Assembly: GCF_030348945.1 (NCBI RefSeq)
Contig: NZ_JAUCEN010000002.1
Span: forward strand, 744,001 to 808,000
DNA length: 64,000 nt
Direction of reading: 5' to 3'
Origin: Peribacillus sp. ACCC06369
Lineage (GTDB): Bacteria; Bacillota; Bacilli; Bacillales; DSM-1321
The stretch's first letter is position 1. Each line of letters opens with the position of its first letter. Below, piece by piece: positions 1-9,000 of this stretch. Both the position numbers and the translations under genes were made by a program. A model generated the notes under the pieces. It ran no database searches and was not told where the DNA came from. It saw only the letters and a program-made list of their open reading frames with translations.

Positions 1-5
1 AAAGG

Positions 6-485
6 ATGAGTTATAGTTTACCAGTTTCAAAATGGCTTGCAGCCATAGTATTAATTGGAGCATTGATGGCGGCATTCATATTCAGTCCGGCTAATGCTTC
101 AGCCTCTATCAATTATGGTGATGAAGTTGCCGCTTTGGCAAAGAAGCAGGTGGGGAGCAAATATAAATATGGGGGGACGACACCAAAAGGATTTGATGCT
201 AGCGGTCTTACCCAGTATGTATATAAAAATGCCGCGACAGAAATGAAGATTCCAAGAACGAGTGCCGAACAGTATAAAATAGGAAAGGCTTTGAAACAAA
301 AAGACTTAAAAGCGGGTGATTTGGTCTTCTATGCCACCGGTAAGAAAGGGCAGGTCTCTTTTGTAGGAATCTATTATGGAAATGGTACATTTGTCGGGAC
401 CACCACCAAAGGGGTCAAGGTGGTCAAAATGAGTGATAAGTATTGGAAAGAAAAATATATAGGGGCAAAACGAGTCATTAAGTAA
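6..485 (+). CDS. NlpC/P60-fold secreted protein lacking catalytic residues
   Basis: 159 residues. A signal peptide is visible (hydrophobic residues about 10-28, Ala-x-Ala cleavage sites at 29-33), followed by one NlpC/P60 domain. The family normally cleaves peptidoglycan stem peptides with a Cys-His-His/Asn triad. Here the motif that is usually FDCSG reads FDASG (Ala65), the His of the S-H-V-G-I-Y strand is Phe119, and the third polar residue is Gly131. The fold landmarks GGTTPKG, GDLVFY and VGIYYGNG are kept. So it looks like a pseudo-enzyme that may bind wall or a partner; that role is inference. The AAAGG ribosome site touches the left edge of the window, so the start is supported but anything upstream is unseen. 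Confidence 0.85.
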   Translation: MSYSLPVSKWLAAIVLIGALMAAFIFSPANASASINYGDEVAALAKKQVGSKYKYGGTTPKGFDASGLTQYVYKNAATEMKIPRTSAEQYKIGKALKQKDLKAGDLVFYATGKKGQVSFVGIYYGNGTFVGTTTKGVKVVKMSDKYWKEKYIGAKRVIK

Positions 486-525
486 CAAGCTGAATTTCAT
501 ATGAAAAAAGTCGAGCAAAAAAAAA

Positions 526-552
526 GGGCATCGAAAATCCGATGCTCTTTTT
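526..552. terminator. Bidirectional Rho-independent terminator
   Basis: Stem 526-533/540-547 (one G-U pair) with a 6-base loop, T-run after it and A-run before it. It lies between the convergent NlpC/P60 gene and the GDYXXXLXY gene and can serve both. Confidence 0.8.
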
Positions 553-574
553 GCTAGTCATATCCGGGGGGCAT

Positions 575-1111
575 TCATTCAATGATGATATCCGTTAAAA
601 CAACATTGCCATTACGGACCTTTACCACGGCCACTGAAGGATTGGCCAATGCGTCCTTCTCCATCTCTTTTGCCTTTTCTTCGGATGCGAAATAATTGTC
701 CAGACCGTATCTGATCTGTATGGTTTCCGCATTTTGAAGCTCATATGGGATTTCCAATTCCCCTTTTAGGTAAACGCCTTTGGCGGGTTTTTCTTTCGTT
801 ACGTAATCAACATCGTATAGTCCATCAGAGTTTTGTTTTAAACGTACATATACCTTTTTATAATCACCCATCTTCCTTGTATTGAACTCGGTTTTAATCG
901 AGTCATCGACTTGGGATGGTTTAACGGATTCAATTTCGTATTTCAAAGCCACATAGCTTCCCCTAAATAAGTCAGTCGGATCAACCGGGGCTGTTTTGAT
1001 TTTGATTACATCTCCTGTCATTGTTGTCCAGACCGGAGGAATCGCCAAGACTAACAGAATCAAGACTGGAATGGAAAATATGAAGAGTGGACGGAATGAT
1101 GGATTATTCAT
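575..1111 (-). CDS. GDYXXXLXY domain protein
   Basis: 178 residues. One N-terminal membrane segment (about residues 8-28) precedes an extracytoplasmic domain containing GDYKKVYVRL, a variant of the GDYXXXLXY signature. Function is unknown for this family. The start is the ATG at 1111, preceded by GGGAGGGG; longer in-frame readings begin inside the upstream gene without a ribosome site. It overlaps the end of the upstream DUF2157 gene by 8 bases, so the pair is probably translationally coupled. GDYXXXLXY proteins are often encoded next to DUF2157 proteins, which suggests a joint membrane role. Confidence 0.8.
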   Translation of the reverse strand: MNNPSFRPLFIFSIPVLILLVLAIPPVWTTMTGDVIKIKTAPVDPTDLFRGSYVALKYEIESVKPSQVDDSIKTEFNTRKMGDYKKVYVRLKQNSDGLYDVDYVTKEKPAKGVYLKGELEIPYELQNAETIQIRYGLDNYFASEEKAKEMEKDALANPSVAVVKVRNGNVVLTDIIIE

Positions 1112-2162
1112 TGAGTTCCCCTCCCTTTTTTCGTTGATTTTCAAAGAAGAAGCCAAAACCGATAAGCATGATTCCACCGATAATGAATGTAAGCGATTTT
1201 GGCAGGAAGTCAAAGGAGTAGATGTAATATCTGAAAATCAGTGCACATATTATCACGATGCTGGTCAAACTGCCTTTTAGAATGAGATAAAGCAGAAAAA
1301 CGAAATAAGCTAAAGGGAACCAGATTGAAAAATCAAAGGTTAGGAAGAGTGCCGTAATACCATGTAAGATATGCCCTTGTATGTGGGTGATGTTTTGTAA
1401 TTTGGCTCTTACAGGAATATAGGCAAGCACGATTCCCAGTACAAACAGAATAGAAAGCACAATCGTATTCGAATTTTCAACATCCAGCTTCGGCACGAAT
1501 TCCATAAGAAATAAGGCAATTGTATTGATGGCTAAAGCGTTAATGAAAAAGGTCAGATATTTAGGGTAATCGAATTTCTTTAACAAAATGTATAAAGCCG
1601 GTAGAAATATAAGAATGGCAAGCGGATAAGACGTTTCATCAGCGAATATACTTCCGTTAATATAAATGAAAAGCAGGAAAGATGTAAAAAGGAGGATGAA
1701 GACATCCTTCAAATAGTATCCAATGAATGCCGTTCCAATCGCCCATAATAAAAAGGAACTGTTGAAATTGATGGTAATATTAAACATCTGCTCGATTAGA
1801 AAAATTCCTGCACCAAAAATCAGAATACCTGCATAATGCAGACTTCGTGACGTTTTGGGAAAGCGTACCTGCACCTTCACGCCAGCAAAATTCACTCCGA
1901 TGAGGCATGCAATGATAAGCAGGAATTTAACCGCTTTACTTAAATAGATCCAGTTACTGGCTACGAAGGTCAATATGCCTAAACCTAAAAGAAGTGCCCC
2001 AATGGATAATAGAATAGTGATGAAGCTCAAATTACCTTTTATATCATAGGAACCTAACATCCTCACTTTCTCTTGCTGGGAGATGACTCCTTCCTTTTCA
2101 AGGTAATTAAATTCATGTTCAAGAAACTCGAATTGCTTTTTCGTTATTTCTTTGTTGGCCAA
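1104..2162 (-). CDS. DUF2157 membrane protein
   Basis: 352 residues. A soluble N-terminal helical part (about 45 residues, rich in Glu/Lys) is followed by roughly ten hydrophobic helices. This is the DUF2157 layout, of unknown function. I chose the TTG at 2162: GGAGGAG lies just upstream of it, whereas the ATG at 2180 would place that Shine-Dalgarno inside the coding sequence. The N-terminal helix plus first membrane hairpin resembles the start of the 1556-residue protein at 6094-10764, so the two are probably distant relatives. It reads divergently from the PadR operon across a 233-base gap. Confidence 0.8.
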   Translation of the reverse strand: MANKEITKKQFEFLEHEFNYLEKEGVISQQEKVRMLGSYDIKGNLSFITILLSIGALLLGLGILTFVASNWIYLSKAVKFLLIIACLIGVNFAGVKVQVRFPKTSRSLHYAGILIFGAGIFLIEQMFNITINFNSSFLLWAIGTAFIGYYLKDVFILLFTSFLLFIYINGSIFADETSYPLAILIFLPALYILLKKFDYPKYLTFFINALAINTIALFLMEFVPKLDVENSNTIVLSILFVLGIVLAYIPVRAKLQNITHIQGHILHGITALFLTFDFSIWFPLAYFVFLLYLILKGSLTSIVIICALIFRYYIYSFDFLPKSLTFIIGGIMLIGFGFFFENQRKKGGELNE

Positions 2163-2294
2163 AGTAACTCCTCCTTCCACATTTTACTATTATACATCGT
2201 ATTCTCTTACAGCTTTGAATATAATGTTAATTTTCTTCTACCCTAATTGGAATGCATGTAAGACCAAAAAAATATTTTCAGTACCTTGCAATAA

Positions 2295-2334
2295 ACAATA
2301 CCGTGTGGTAAATTATTTACATAAGATGTATTGT
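2295..2334. promoter_or_regulatory. Nested dyads, candidate PadR operator
   Basis: In the gap between divergent genes lie ACAATAC (2295-2301) and GTATTGT (2328-2334) as a 7-bp inverted repeat. It encloses TACC-GTGT-GGTA (2299-2310) and TACAT-AAG-ATGTA (2318-2330). PadR-family repressors often bind dyads with ATGT/ACAT arms, and the PadR gene starts 60 bases downstream, so autoregulation is likely. The role is inferred. Confidence 0.5.
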
Positions 2335-2395
2335 TCGGTGTTCAGTACTGTCTATTGAACTATACTAAAAGACTCTTGGAAGGAGTGATGGTGCT

Positions 2396-2716
2396 TTGAA
2401 TGTACAATTTAAAAAGGGTGTCCTGGAACTGTGTGTCCTGGCCTTATTGGATAAGCAGGATCGTTATGGTTATGAACTTGTACAGAAGATTTCGGATCAA
2501 ATTGAAATATCGGAAGGGTCGGTATATCCACTTTTGCGACGATTGACGAAGGAAGAGTATTTTACGACTTATTTGCAAGAATCAACAGAAGGGCCTCCGC
2601 GCAAGTATTATAAGTTAACCGACAAAGGCCGGAGATACCTTCAAGAGCTGCTGATGGAATGGAATGAATTTTCCAATGGGGTCAACCAATTAATCAAGGA
2701 AGGTGTGAACCAATGA
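2396..2716 (+). CDS. PadR family transcriptional regulator
   Basis: 106 residues, the short PadR subfamily. The winged-helix region spans about residues 8-80, with [26 protein letters not shown] and the wing segment [13 protein letters not shown]; a short dimerisation helix follows. It probably represses its own operon by binding the dyads upstream. The start is TTG at 2396, 10 bases after AGGAG; no in-frame ATG fits. The gene overlaps the following DUF1700 gene by 4 bases (ATGA). PadR, DUF1700 and DUF4097 genes commonly occur together in Firmicutes. Confidence 0.88.
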   Translation: MNVQFKKGVLELCVLALLDKQDRYGYELVQKISDQIEISEGSVYPLLRRLTKEEYFTTYLQESTEGPPRKYYKLTDKGRRYLQELLMEWNEFSNGVNQLIKEGVNQ

Positions 2717-3267
2717 ATAAAGAACAGTTTTTAAAACAATTGAATGCCTCTTTAACCAGACTTTCCTTAGAGGAACGGGAAGATATCCTCCAAGATTACG
2801 AAGAGTATTTCGCAATTGGAATGGAAAAAGGGAAGTCAGAGCAGGAAATCTCCACCTCCCTTGGGAATCCTAAACAGATTTCCAAGGAGCTGATGGCATC
2901 CTATCATCTTGGCCAGGTCGAACAAACGACTTCTGCCGGTAATGTAATGCGGGCAGTTTGGGCAGTCATTGGTTTGGGATTCTTTAATTTAGTGATCGTT
3001 TTGGGACCTTTTATAGCATTGGTTGGAGTTGTCATTGCAGGCTGGACTTCGGCGATAGCATTCATTCTTGCTCCGTTTGGCGCTCTTTTCAACCTTGCGA
3101 TAGGTAACTTTCAGTTTTTCGACCTGTTCTTCGCATTGGGACTAAGCGGGATTGGCATTTTCATTGCCATGGGAATGTTTGTTGCTACGAGTGCTTTAAC
3201 CAAAGGGTTCATTCGCTATTTAAAATTTAACGCTTCCCTTGTGAAAGGCGGTTTGAAAAATGATTAA
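2713..3267 (+). CDS. DUF1700/HAAS-domain membrane protein
   Basis: 184 residues. The N-terminal helical HAAS-type domain (about 1-65) contains the segment [18 protein letters not shown] and the Gly-Asn-Pro turn of [12 protein letters not shown]. Three or four membrane helices follow (about 80-170). DUF1700 proteins are thought to relay signals between a PadR regulator and membrane or envelope partners; the ligand is unknown. It overlaps the PadR gene by 4 bases and the next gene by 8 bases, so the three are one translation-coupled unit. Confidence 0.85.
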   Translation: MNKEQFLKQLNASLTRLSLEEREDILQDYEEYFAIGMEKGKSEQEISTSLGNPKQISKELMASYHLGQVEQTTSAGNVMRAVWAVIGLGFFNLVIVLGPFIALVGVVIAGWTSAIAFILAPFGALFNLAIGNFQFFDLFFALGLSGIGIFIAMGMFVATSALTKGFIRYLKFNASLVKGGLKND

Positions 3268-4054
3268 TGCTAAAAAATTATCGATTATTGCACTTGTATT
3301 GTTATTGGTCGGAGTGATAGGAAGTCTGTTTACGTTTTCCCAGGTTATGGACCAGAAGGCGACTACAGAGGAAAAAACGATTTCAGAAATCGTGACGGAT
3401 GTTCAAATCGACACTGACAATGCAGTTGTAGAGATTCTTCCAACGAAGGATAAGGAGACCCGGATTGAGTTGGTTTCAAAAGGGGTGAATGTTTCCAAGT
3501 TGGATTTCACTGCAGATGTGGAAGGAAAGAAGCTTTCGGTAAAATTAGAAGACCGAAGTACCTTTAGCTTTGGTTTTCATATACAATCCTTACATTTAAA
3601 AGTATTTGTACCTGATAAATCTTATAAATCCTTTGTCGTCGAGTCTGATAATGGAAAAATGCAAATATCAGGATTGAAAAGTGAAAATCTAATGGTTGAA
3701 TCTCAAAATGGCCGGGTTGAACTGAATGATATAGTAACCGAAAAAGTCGAAGTGAAATCTGCTAATGGGAAACTAGATCTTAATAATGTAGAGGGAAAAC
3801 TGGTTGGGTCATCGAATAATGGTAAAATCACATTGGTCACGAAAGACTTGGATAGGATGATCGATCTCGAATGTAATAACGGTAAAATCATGATTAAAAC
3901 GGAGAATGAACCAACAAATACAACTTTCGATGTTCATGTCGACAATGGGAAAGTAGATATCCTTGGTAAGCATGAGGGAAATACTGTCATTGGCAAAGGT
4001 GAAAACTTAGTGAAATTGGAAGCGAATAATGGGAAAATCGAGATAACGAAATAG
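3260..4054 (+). CDS. DUF4097 putative adhesin-like beta-repeat protein
   Basis: 264 residues. One N-terminal membrane segment (about 5-27) anchors a long extracytoplasmic beta domain. In its second half the motif [polar]-N-G-[K/R]-[hydrophobic]-x-[hydrophobic] recurs seven times (DNGKMQI, QNGRVEL, ANGKLDL, NNGKITL, NNGKIMI, DNGKVDI, NNGKIEI), as expected of a parallel beta-solenoid. DUF4097 proteins are loosely annotated as adhesins; no enzymatic residues stand out. It is the last gene of the PadR operon and ends just before a strong terminator. Confidence 0.85.
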   Translation: MINAKKLSIIALVLLLVGVIGSLFTFSQVMDQKATTEEKTISEIVTDVQIDTDNAVVEILPTKDKETRIELVSKGVNVSKLDFTADVEGKKLSVKLEDRSTFSFGFHIQSLHLKVFVPDKSYKSFVVESDNGKMQISGLKSENLMVESQNGRVELNDIVTEKVEVKSANGKLDLNNVEGKLVGSSNNGKITLVTKDLDRMIDLECNNGKIMIKTENEPTNTTFDVHVDNGKVDILGKHEGNTVIGKGENLVKLEANNGKIEITK

Positions 4055-4065
4055 TCGTGAAGCAT

Positions 4066-4098
4066 GAAAAAGCCGACCCAATTGGGATCGGCTTTTTC
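4066..4098 (+). terminator. Terminator of PadR operon
   Basis: Inverted repeat with arms 4067-4079 and 4084-4097 (one bulged A), AATT loop, ending in five T. It lies 12 bases after the DUF4097 stop codon. Confidence 0.85.
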
Positions 4099-4714
4099 AA
4101 TTATGCGGCCATTTTTTTTTCATAAACAGAAGCTAATATTTGTTGGAACAAAGTACTGATCGGCTAGAGAGGAATTGACGAGTTTCCAATAATAGAGAAG
4201 ATGCTAGTGGTTTTTCATTTTATAATAGCGTGGGTAATTTGCTAGAAGTGGTCCCCCTTCTAAGGAAATAATGAAAAACATTTTAATGTTTTTACTTTTC
4301 TAAGTGTTTATAAGGTTCTCCTTCTTCATTACTATACGAATCTCTTCATGCTGTTTCTCAGTCTTATGTAATAATTGTCCCGTAAAGAAATTGTTGGGAT
4401 AATGCGCCGCTGGAAAGTCTTTTGGCAACTTTAAGGTTTTGGCGGAATAAAAAAATATACTAATTTAATGGATGTTACGGGAGAAGTTTCGAAGAAGAAT
4501 ATAATGTTCATCGTTATCAATCGGGATTTTTACAAAACCGGGACCAATTATTAGCCGCTTAAGCACTTTTTATAATGTTCGTAGAATGGAGCCCAGTGTC
4601 ATACTGGGCTTTTATTTATATATATATATTTAGGTGCACGAAATAAATCATTCGCTTATTTTAACCAATTTTAGTAAACTGGCAATGACTATTTTAATTA
4701 GAAGGTGAAGGGAT
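4099..4714. other. Long intergenic region with possible coding remnants
   Basis: 616 bases with no convincing intact gene. Two short open frames have protein-like composition but no start codon with a ribosome site. One is on the plus strand at 4464-4562, ending ...NRDQLLAA. The other is on the minus strand at 4300-4464, containing KDFPAAHYPNNFFTGQLLH. They may be decayed genes. A terminator-like hairpin lies at 4590-4617, and an AT-rich tract precedes the MFS gene. Confidence 0.35.
4590..4617 (+). terminator. Rho-independent terminator without an evident gene
   Basis: Perfect 8-bp stem 4590-4597/4603-4610 with 5-base loop, followed by TTTATTT. No intact gene ends here, which fits a decayed upstream gene or an unrecognised small RNA. 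Confidence 0.65.
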
Positions 4715-5920
4715 ATGAGGGAAACCTTAGTGGATGAACGGGTAAGAGGGTCTGATAAAATCTGGACACGTGATTTCATCATGATCTGTTTGGCAAATAT
4801 GTGCATCTTCATGGGGTTTCAAATGACGATGCCGACCCTCCCGCTGTTTGTTGAGCAGCTTGGTGGTGACGACCGCCTGGTGGGGGCTGTTCTTGGAATC
4901 TTCACTTTTTCGGCCTTGCTTGTTCGGCCAATTGCCGGCAGATTATTGGAGACGAAGGGAAGACGCATCGTTTTTCTTATTGGGTTAGCCATTTTCGCAT
5001 TGTCAGTGGGTTCCTTCGGTTTTATGGGGAGCATCGGCTTGTTATTCATGATGCGGATTGTACAGGGCGTCGGCTGGGGATTTTCTTCAACGGCTTCAGG
5101 AACGATTGCTTCCGATATCATCCCTGCGAAACGACGTGGTGAGGGGATGGGTTATTACGGATTATCGGGTAACTTAGCACTGGCATTCGGGCCATCATTA
5201 GGTCTTTTTCTAGTTACGGTCCTTCCGTTTCAAGAGTTGTTTCTGATTTGTTCATTATTAGGCTTGTTTGCCATCATTACTGCATCACTTATTCGATATC
5301 AAAAAGTGGAAAGTGATCCATCGACGGCAGTGGCAGCCAAAAGGTTTGATATATATGAAAAAAGTGCCCTTCAGCCATCTTTGCTCATTTTCTTCATTTC
5401 CGTTACATTTGGTGGAATTGCAACCTTCCTGCCCCTTTATACAGCGGAAAAAGGTGTAGATGGGATCCAGTGGTACTTTTTGGTATATGCAATGGCCCTC
5501 ATGGTCACGAGATTATTTGCGGGCCGATTATATGACCGAAGGGGACATCGTGCAGTATTTGTGCCCTCAACATTACTCATCATGACTGGGATGCTACTGC
5601 TCGCGTGGATGCCTAATGAAGCAGTCCTTTACACCGCTGCAGTGCTTTATGGATTTGGATTCGGTTCTGTTCAGCCGGCGCTGCAGGCATGGTCGATTGA
5701 AAAGACGGCACCTAATCGGAAGGCGATGGCGAATGCAACATACTTTTCATTTTTCGATCTTGGAGTGGGTATAGGTGCTATCGTGTTCGGGCAGATAGGC
5801 TTCCTCTTCGGCTATAGAAGCATCTATATCACGGCAGCCGCCTCGATTTTCATTTCAATGATCGTTTATCTATGCATTATCAGGAGCGAGGATAAAGTAA
5901 AATCAATGGAAAGACGCTGA
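4715..5920 (+). CDS. MFS transporter (YwoG-like)
   Basis: 401 residues, twelve predicted membrane helices. The helix 2-3 loop carries GRLLETKGRR, the MFS motif A (G-R-x-x-x-x-x-G-R-R/K). PTLPLFVEQLGG at the end of helix 1 resembles the B. subtilis YwoG group of putative drug exporters. Substrate is unknown and would be exported by proton antiport if typical. The start ATG has AAGGTGAAGGG upstream. It is apparently monocistronic, flanked by terminators. Confidence 0.85.
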   Translation: MRETLVDERVRGSDKIWTRDFIMICLANMCIFMGFQMTMPTLPLFVEQLGGDDRLVGAVLGIFTFSALLVRPIAGRLLETKGRRIVFLIGLAIFALSVGSFGFMGSIGLLFMMRIVQGVGWGFSSTASGTIASDIIPAKRRGEGMGYYGLSGNLALAFGPSLGLFLVTVLPFQELFLICSLLGLFAIITASLIRYQKVESDPSTAVAAKRFDIYEKSALQPSLLIFFISVTFGGIATFLPLYTAEKGVDGIQWYFLVYAMALMVTRLFAGRLYDRRGHRAVFVPSTLLIMTGMLLLAWMPNEAVLYTAAVLYGFGFGSVQPALQAWSIEKTAPNRKAMANATYFSFFDLGVGIGAIVFGQIGFLFGYRSIYITAAASIFISMIVYLCIIRSEDKVKSMERR

Positions 5921-5950
5921 ATGGCTTCAATGGAAGTCATTCTTTTTTTT
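5920..5950 (+). terminator. Terminator after MFS gene
   Basis: Nine-pair stem (one G-U) 5920-5928/5933-5941 with AATG loop, then eight or more T. It overlaps the MFS stop codon. Confidence 0.75.
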
Positions 5951-6093
5951 GAGTCAGGAGGAACACCACTGGCTTCGTTGTTTCATATACGTATCATCCT
6001 GAATATTTAAAAAATGGAAAAACTTTGTTATTATCGAAAAGAGAATATACATAAGATGATAGAAGGTCTATTTGAAGGAAGGGGAATCTTGGG

Positions 6094-9000
6094 ATGAATG
6101 ATTCTTCAAATGAAGAAATGACATTAGAAAGAAGGAAGCGTATTTTCCAAGAAGAGCTGGATGTTTTATGGGAAAGGCGGCTCATCCCTAAATCAGAATA
6201 TATCCGGATTAGCAGGGCATACAATCGGCATTTCCAATTAGCCCTCCATAAACAAAAGCGCTTAGAGCATGAAAAAAAGAAATCCATCCAAGGACCTGAG
6301 AAGGTTATCGGTGATAGTCCCGAGATGAAGGTTCAAGATAGCCTGATTGAGGAGTCTTCATTGGAATTACTGAAATCTGATGGATTGAACGAATCGATAA
6401 TGAAAGGTGAGAATTCCGGGTATGAACCTAATAAATCAGTTTCGGAGGATAGTCTTGAACCTGTCAAGGAGATCACTGATAGGAAACCGGTTATTCAACA
6501 GCAGGCAATCAAGCTGGAGAAACCAGTAAAACCGGCAAAGCTGAAGAAAACACCTGAGCAAATCAGGGAACGGAATATCTCTGTCATCCTGCTTACTGGG
6601 GTCATATTACTTCTGTTCGGCGGATTGATTTTAGCAACCTCTTCATGGGGGAATTTGAATGCGGTCCTGAAAGTTTTCTTCATAGGAATGGTTTCCGTCA
6701 TTTTTGCGGGGATGGCCTTCATCGCTTCGAAGCTGAAAATTAAACAGACGGCTTTTGCATTCTTGACGCTAGCGGGTTTATTCATTCCGATTACGATTTT
6801 ATCAGCTTCATATTATCGGATTTTTGGAGAGTACCTTTCACTTAATGGTGGGGGGCGGGGGCTTCTGGGGTTTCTTGGAGGATTACTCTGCTTAGCCATT
6901 TATTTTAAGATTGCTGACTACTTTAAGTCGAAAATATTCATTTTCATTTCCATATTCACGTTCGGTATTACCTGTTATTTCGGTTTAGCCTTTGTGACGC
7001 CGACAATCGAGTGGATGTTTTTGGCCATTGGCATTCTTAATTTAATTCTATTATGGAATATTGAGCAATTGAAAAATCAAAAAGCATTAACGTTATTCAA
7101 ACCATTCATTTTTCAATTCATCCAGTTTAAGATCATCGTTGAAGCCTTTGTAATCTTGACGTTATTTTCTAGTAACTTGGTGTATTCACTAACGTTGATG
7201 TTCTTTTCTGTTTTGTTTTTAATTTTTGCCGTAAAATTTCAAAAAAAATATTATGAAATGGCTTTTAGTGCCGTTTTTACGTATGGATATATCCATTTTG
7301 TTTCTAATTCATTATTAAGTGAATACATGGTCATTGCTTTTGCACTTGTACCAATCATTTTTACCGCTCTTTCAAAATATCTGGCCAAATTCAAAATGAC
7401 TAAGCTTTCGAAGAATTTCATGTTTACAAGTTTGATTGAGAGCGGGATCGTTTTCTTATATATAAACGCGATGGCTTACCAGGAAGTCTATGCGCAAATA
7501 TTCATCGCGCTCATGATAGTATCCGCACAGCTTGTCTATGTTTCCGTTCAATCGAGAAAATCAAGCTTCACGTACCCTGCTGTTGTTGTTTTCAACTTAG
7601 CGTTCGTATATCTTTTCTTTGCTTTACCAGTCACTTTTTCTACCGGTTTGAATTTGATTTTTGTTCTTCAGGTCATTCAATATCTTGGATTATATTTATA
7701 TAACCGTCACCCGAAGTACAGCCTGTTTAAGCGGAGTATCTTACTTATCTCCCCAATGACCATGTTAGTGATACTGACCAGTAAATTCAGCGAAATGGAT
7801 TGGCTTGCAGTTAGCGTAGCCCTTGCCATGATCTCTGGACTTTTCTTCATCACATATATTAAAGACGATAGTAAGCATATGAAGGAAAACGCCATATACG
7901 GATTTCCAATCACTTTCGTTTTGGCTTTGGTTGCTTTCTATCCATATTTGTTGGAAGGTTTAGAGTGGGTCCGTTCATATATCCCGGTCAGCCTCTATTT
8001 AATGGGGGTTTCGCTGATTTCAATAGGTGCAGCTTATACATTTAAAAAGGAATATCATAAATTCTTTCCTGTTTTTGCATATAGTGGACAGATTCTTTCC
8101 TTCCTTTCCTTGATATGGATCTCATTCGATTCACTGAATCCTTTGGAGGCAAGCGGAGTGATTGCTGTAGCTACTGCAATAAATGGTTGGTCCGTCCATA
8201 TCCATCGGAAGCACATATTCTGGGTGCCTGTCGTAATTACAAGTGCCAGCTTATATGCTTCACTCTACGATGTTTTTGATTTTGGTTCAATGGTGTTGAA
8301 GATTGCGTTCGTGTTGATCGGCCCCATTATCTTTTTCCTATTAGGAGAATGGCTTGGGAAATACTCAAAAAATGGGAAACTGTACTTCTTTTACGCAAGT
8401 CACCTTGCCAATTTACTGGCGATTCCTGTTGGATATATGCTCATTGCCCAAACGGAAAGTTCGCCGTTCCTATATGTTGCGCAACTGTTGATTTATATTT
8501 TGAGTGCTTTTAGGGCGCATGTGAAATGGGGAGTATACGTTTTTACGTACCTAGGGTTTTCAGTCCTTTTCCTACAGGTCCATTTATTTGTGGTAAACAT
8601 GGAGCAAATGGTATTCATTACATCAATATGCATGATGATAACAGCAGGACTCATAACCATTCTGTGGGCGTTATCCAATAAGAATTGGAAAGGAATCATG
8701 GAGTATTACTTTATTCCATTCATTCATTTAGGGATAAGCATATCCATCTTGGAAACGGCAATCCGGGACTTTCCGCTTAACCGCGAGTTGGTCTGGGTAG
8801 GGGTGATGACTGGACAGTTCTTGTTTGCCTGGTATCTGCTCATGCAAAGGAATTGGCGGAACTATGTTGTGATTCCTCTGACCCTGGCGTTCATTTTCTA
8901 CAATATGTATGCAAATACATTACCTCTGGTTTTTGCGATAATCGTATTGTTTGTATGCATGGCTGTGATGGTGTTTGCCAGCAGTCGCCATTTCAAAGGA

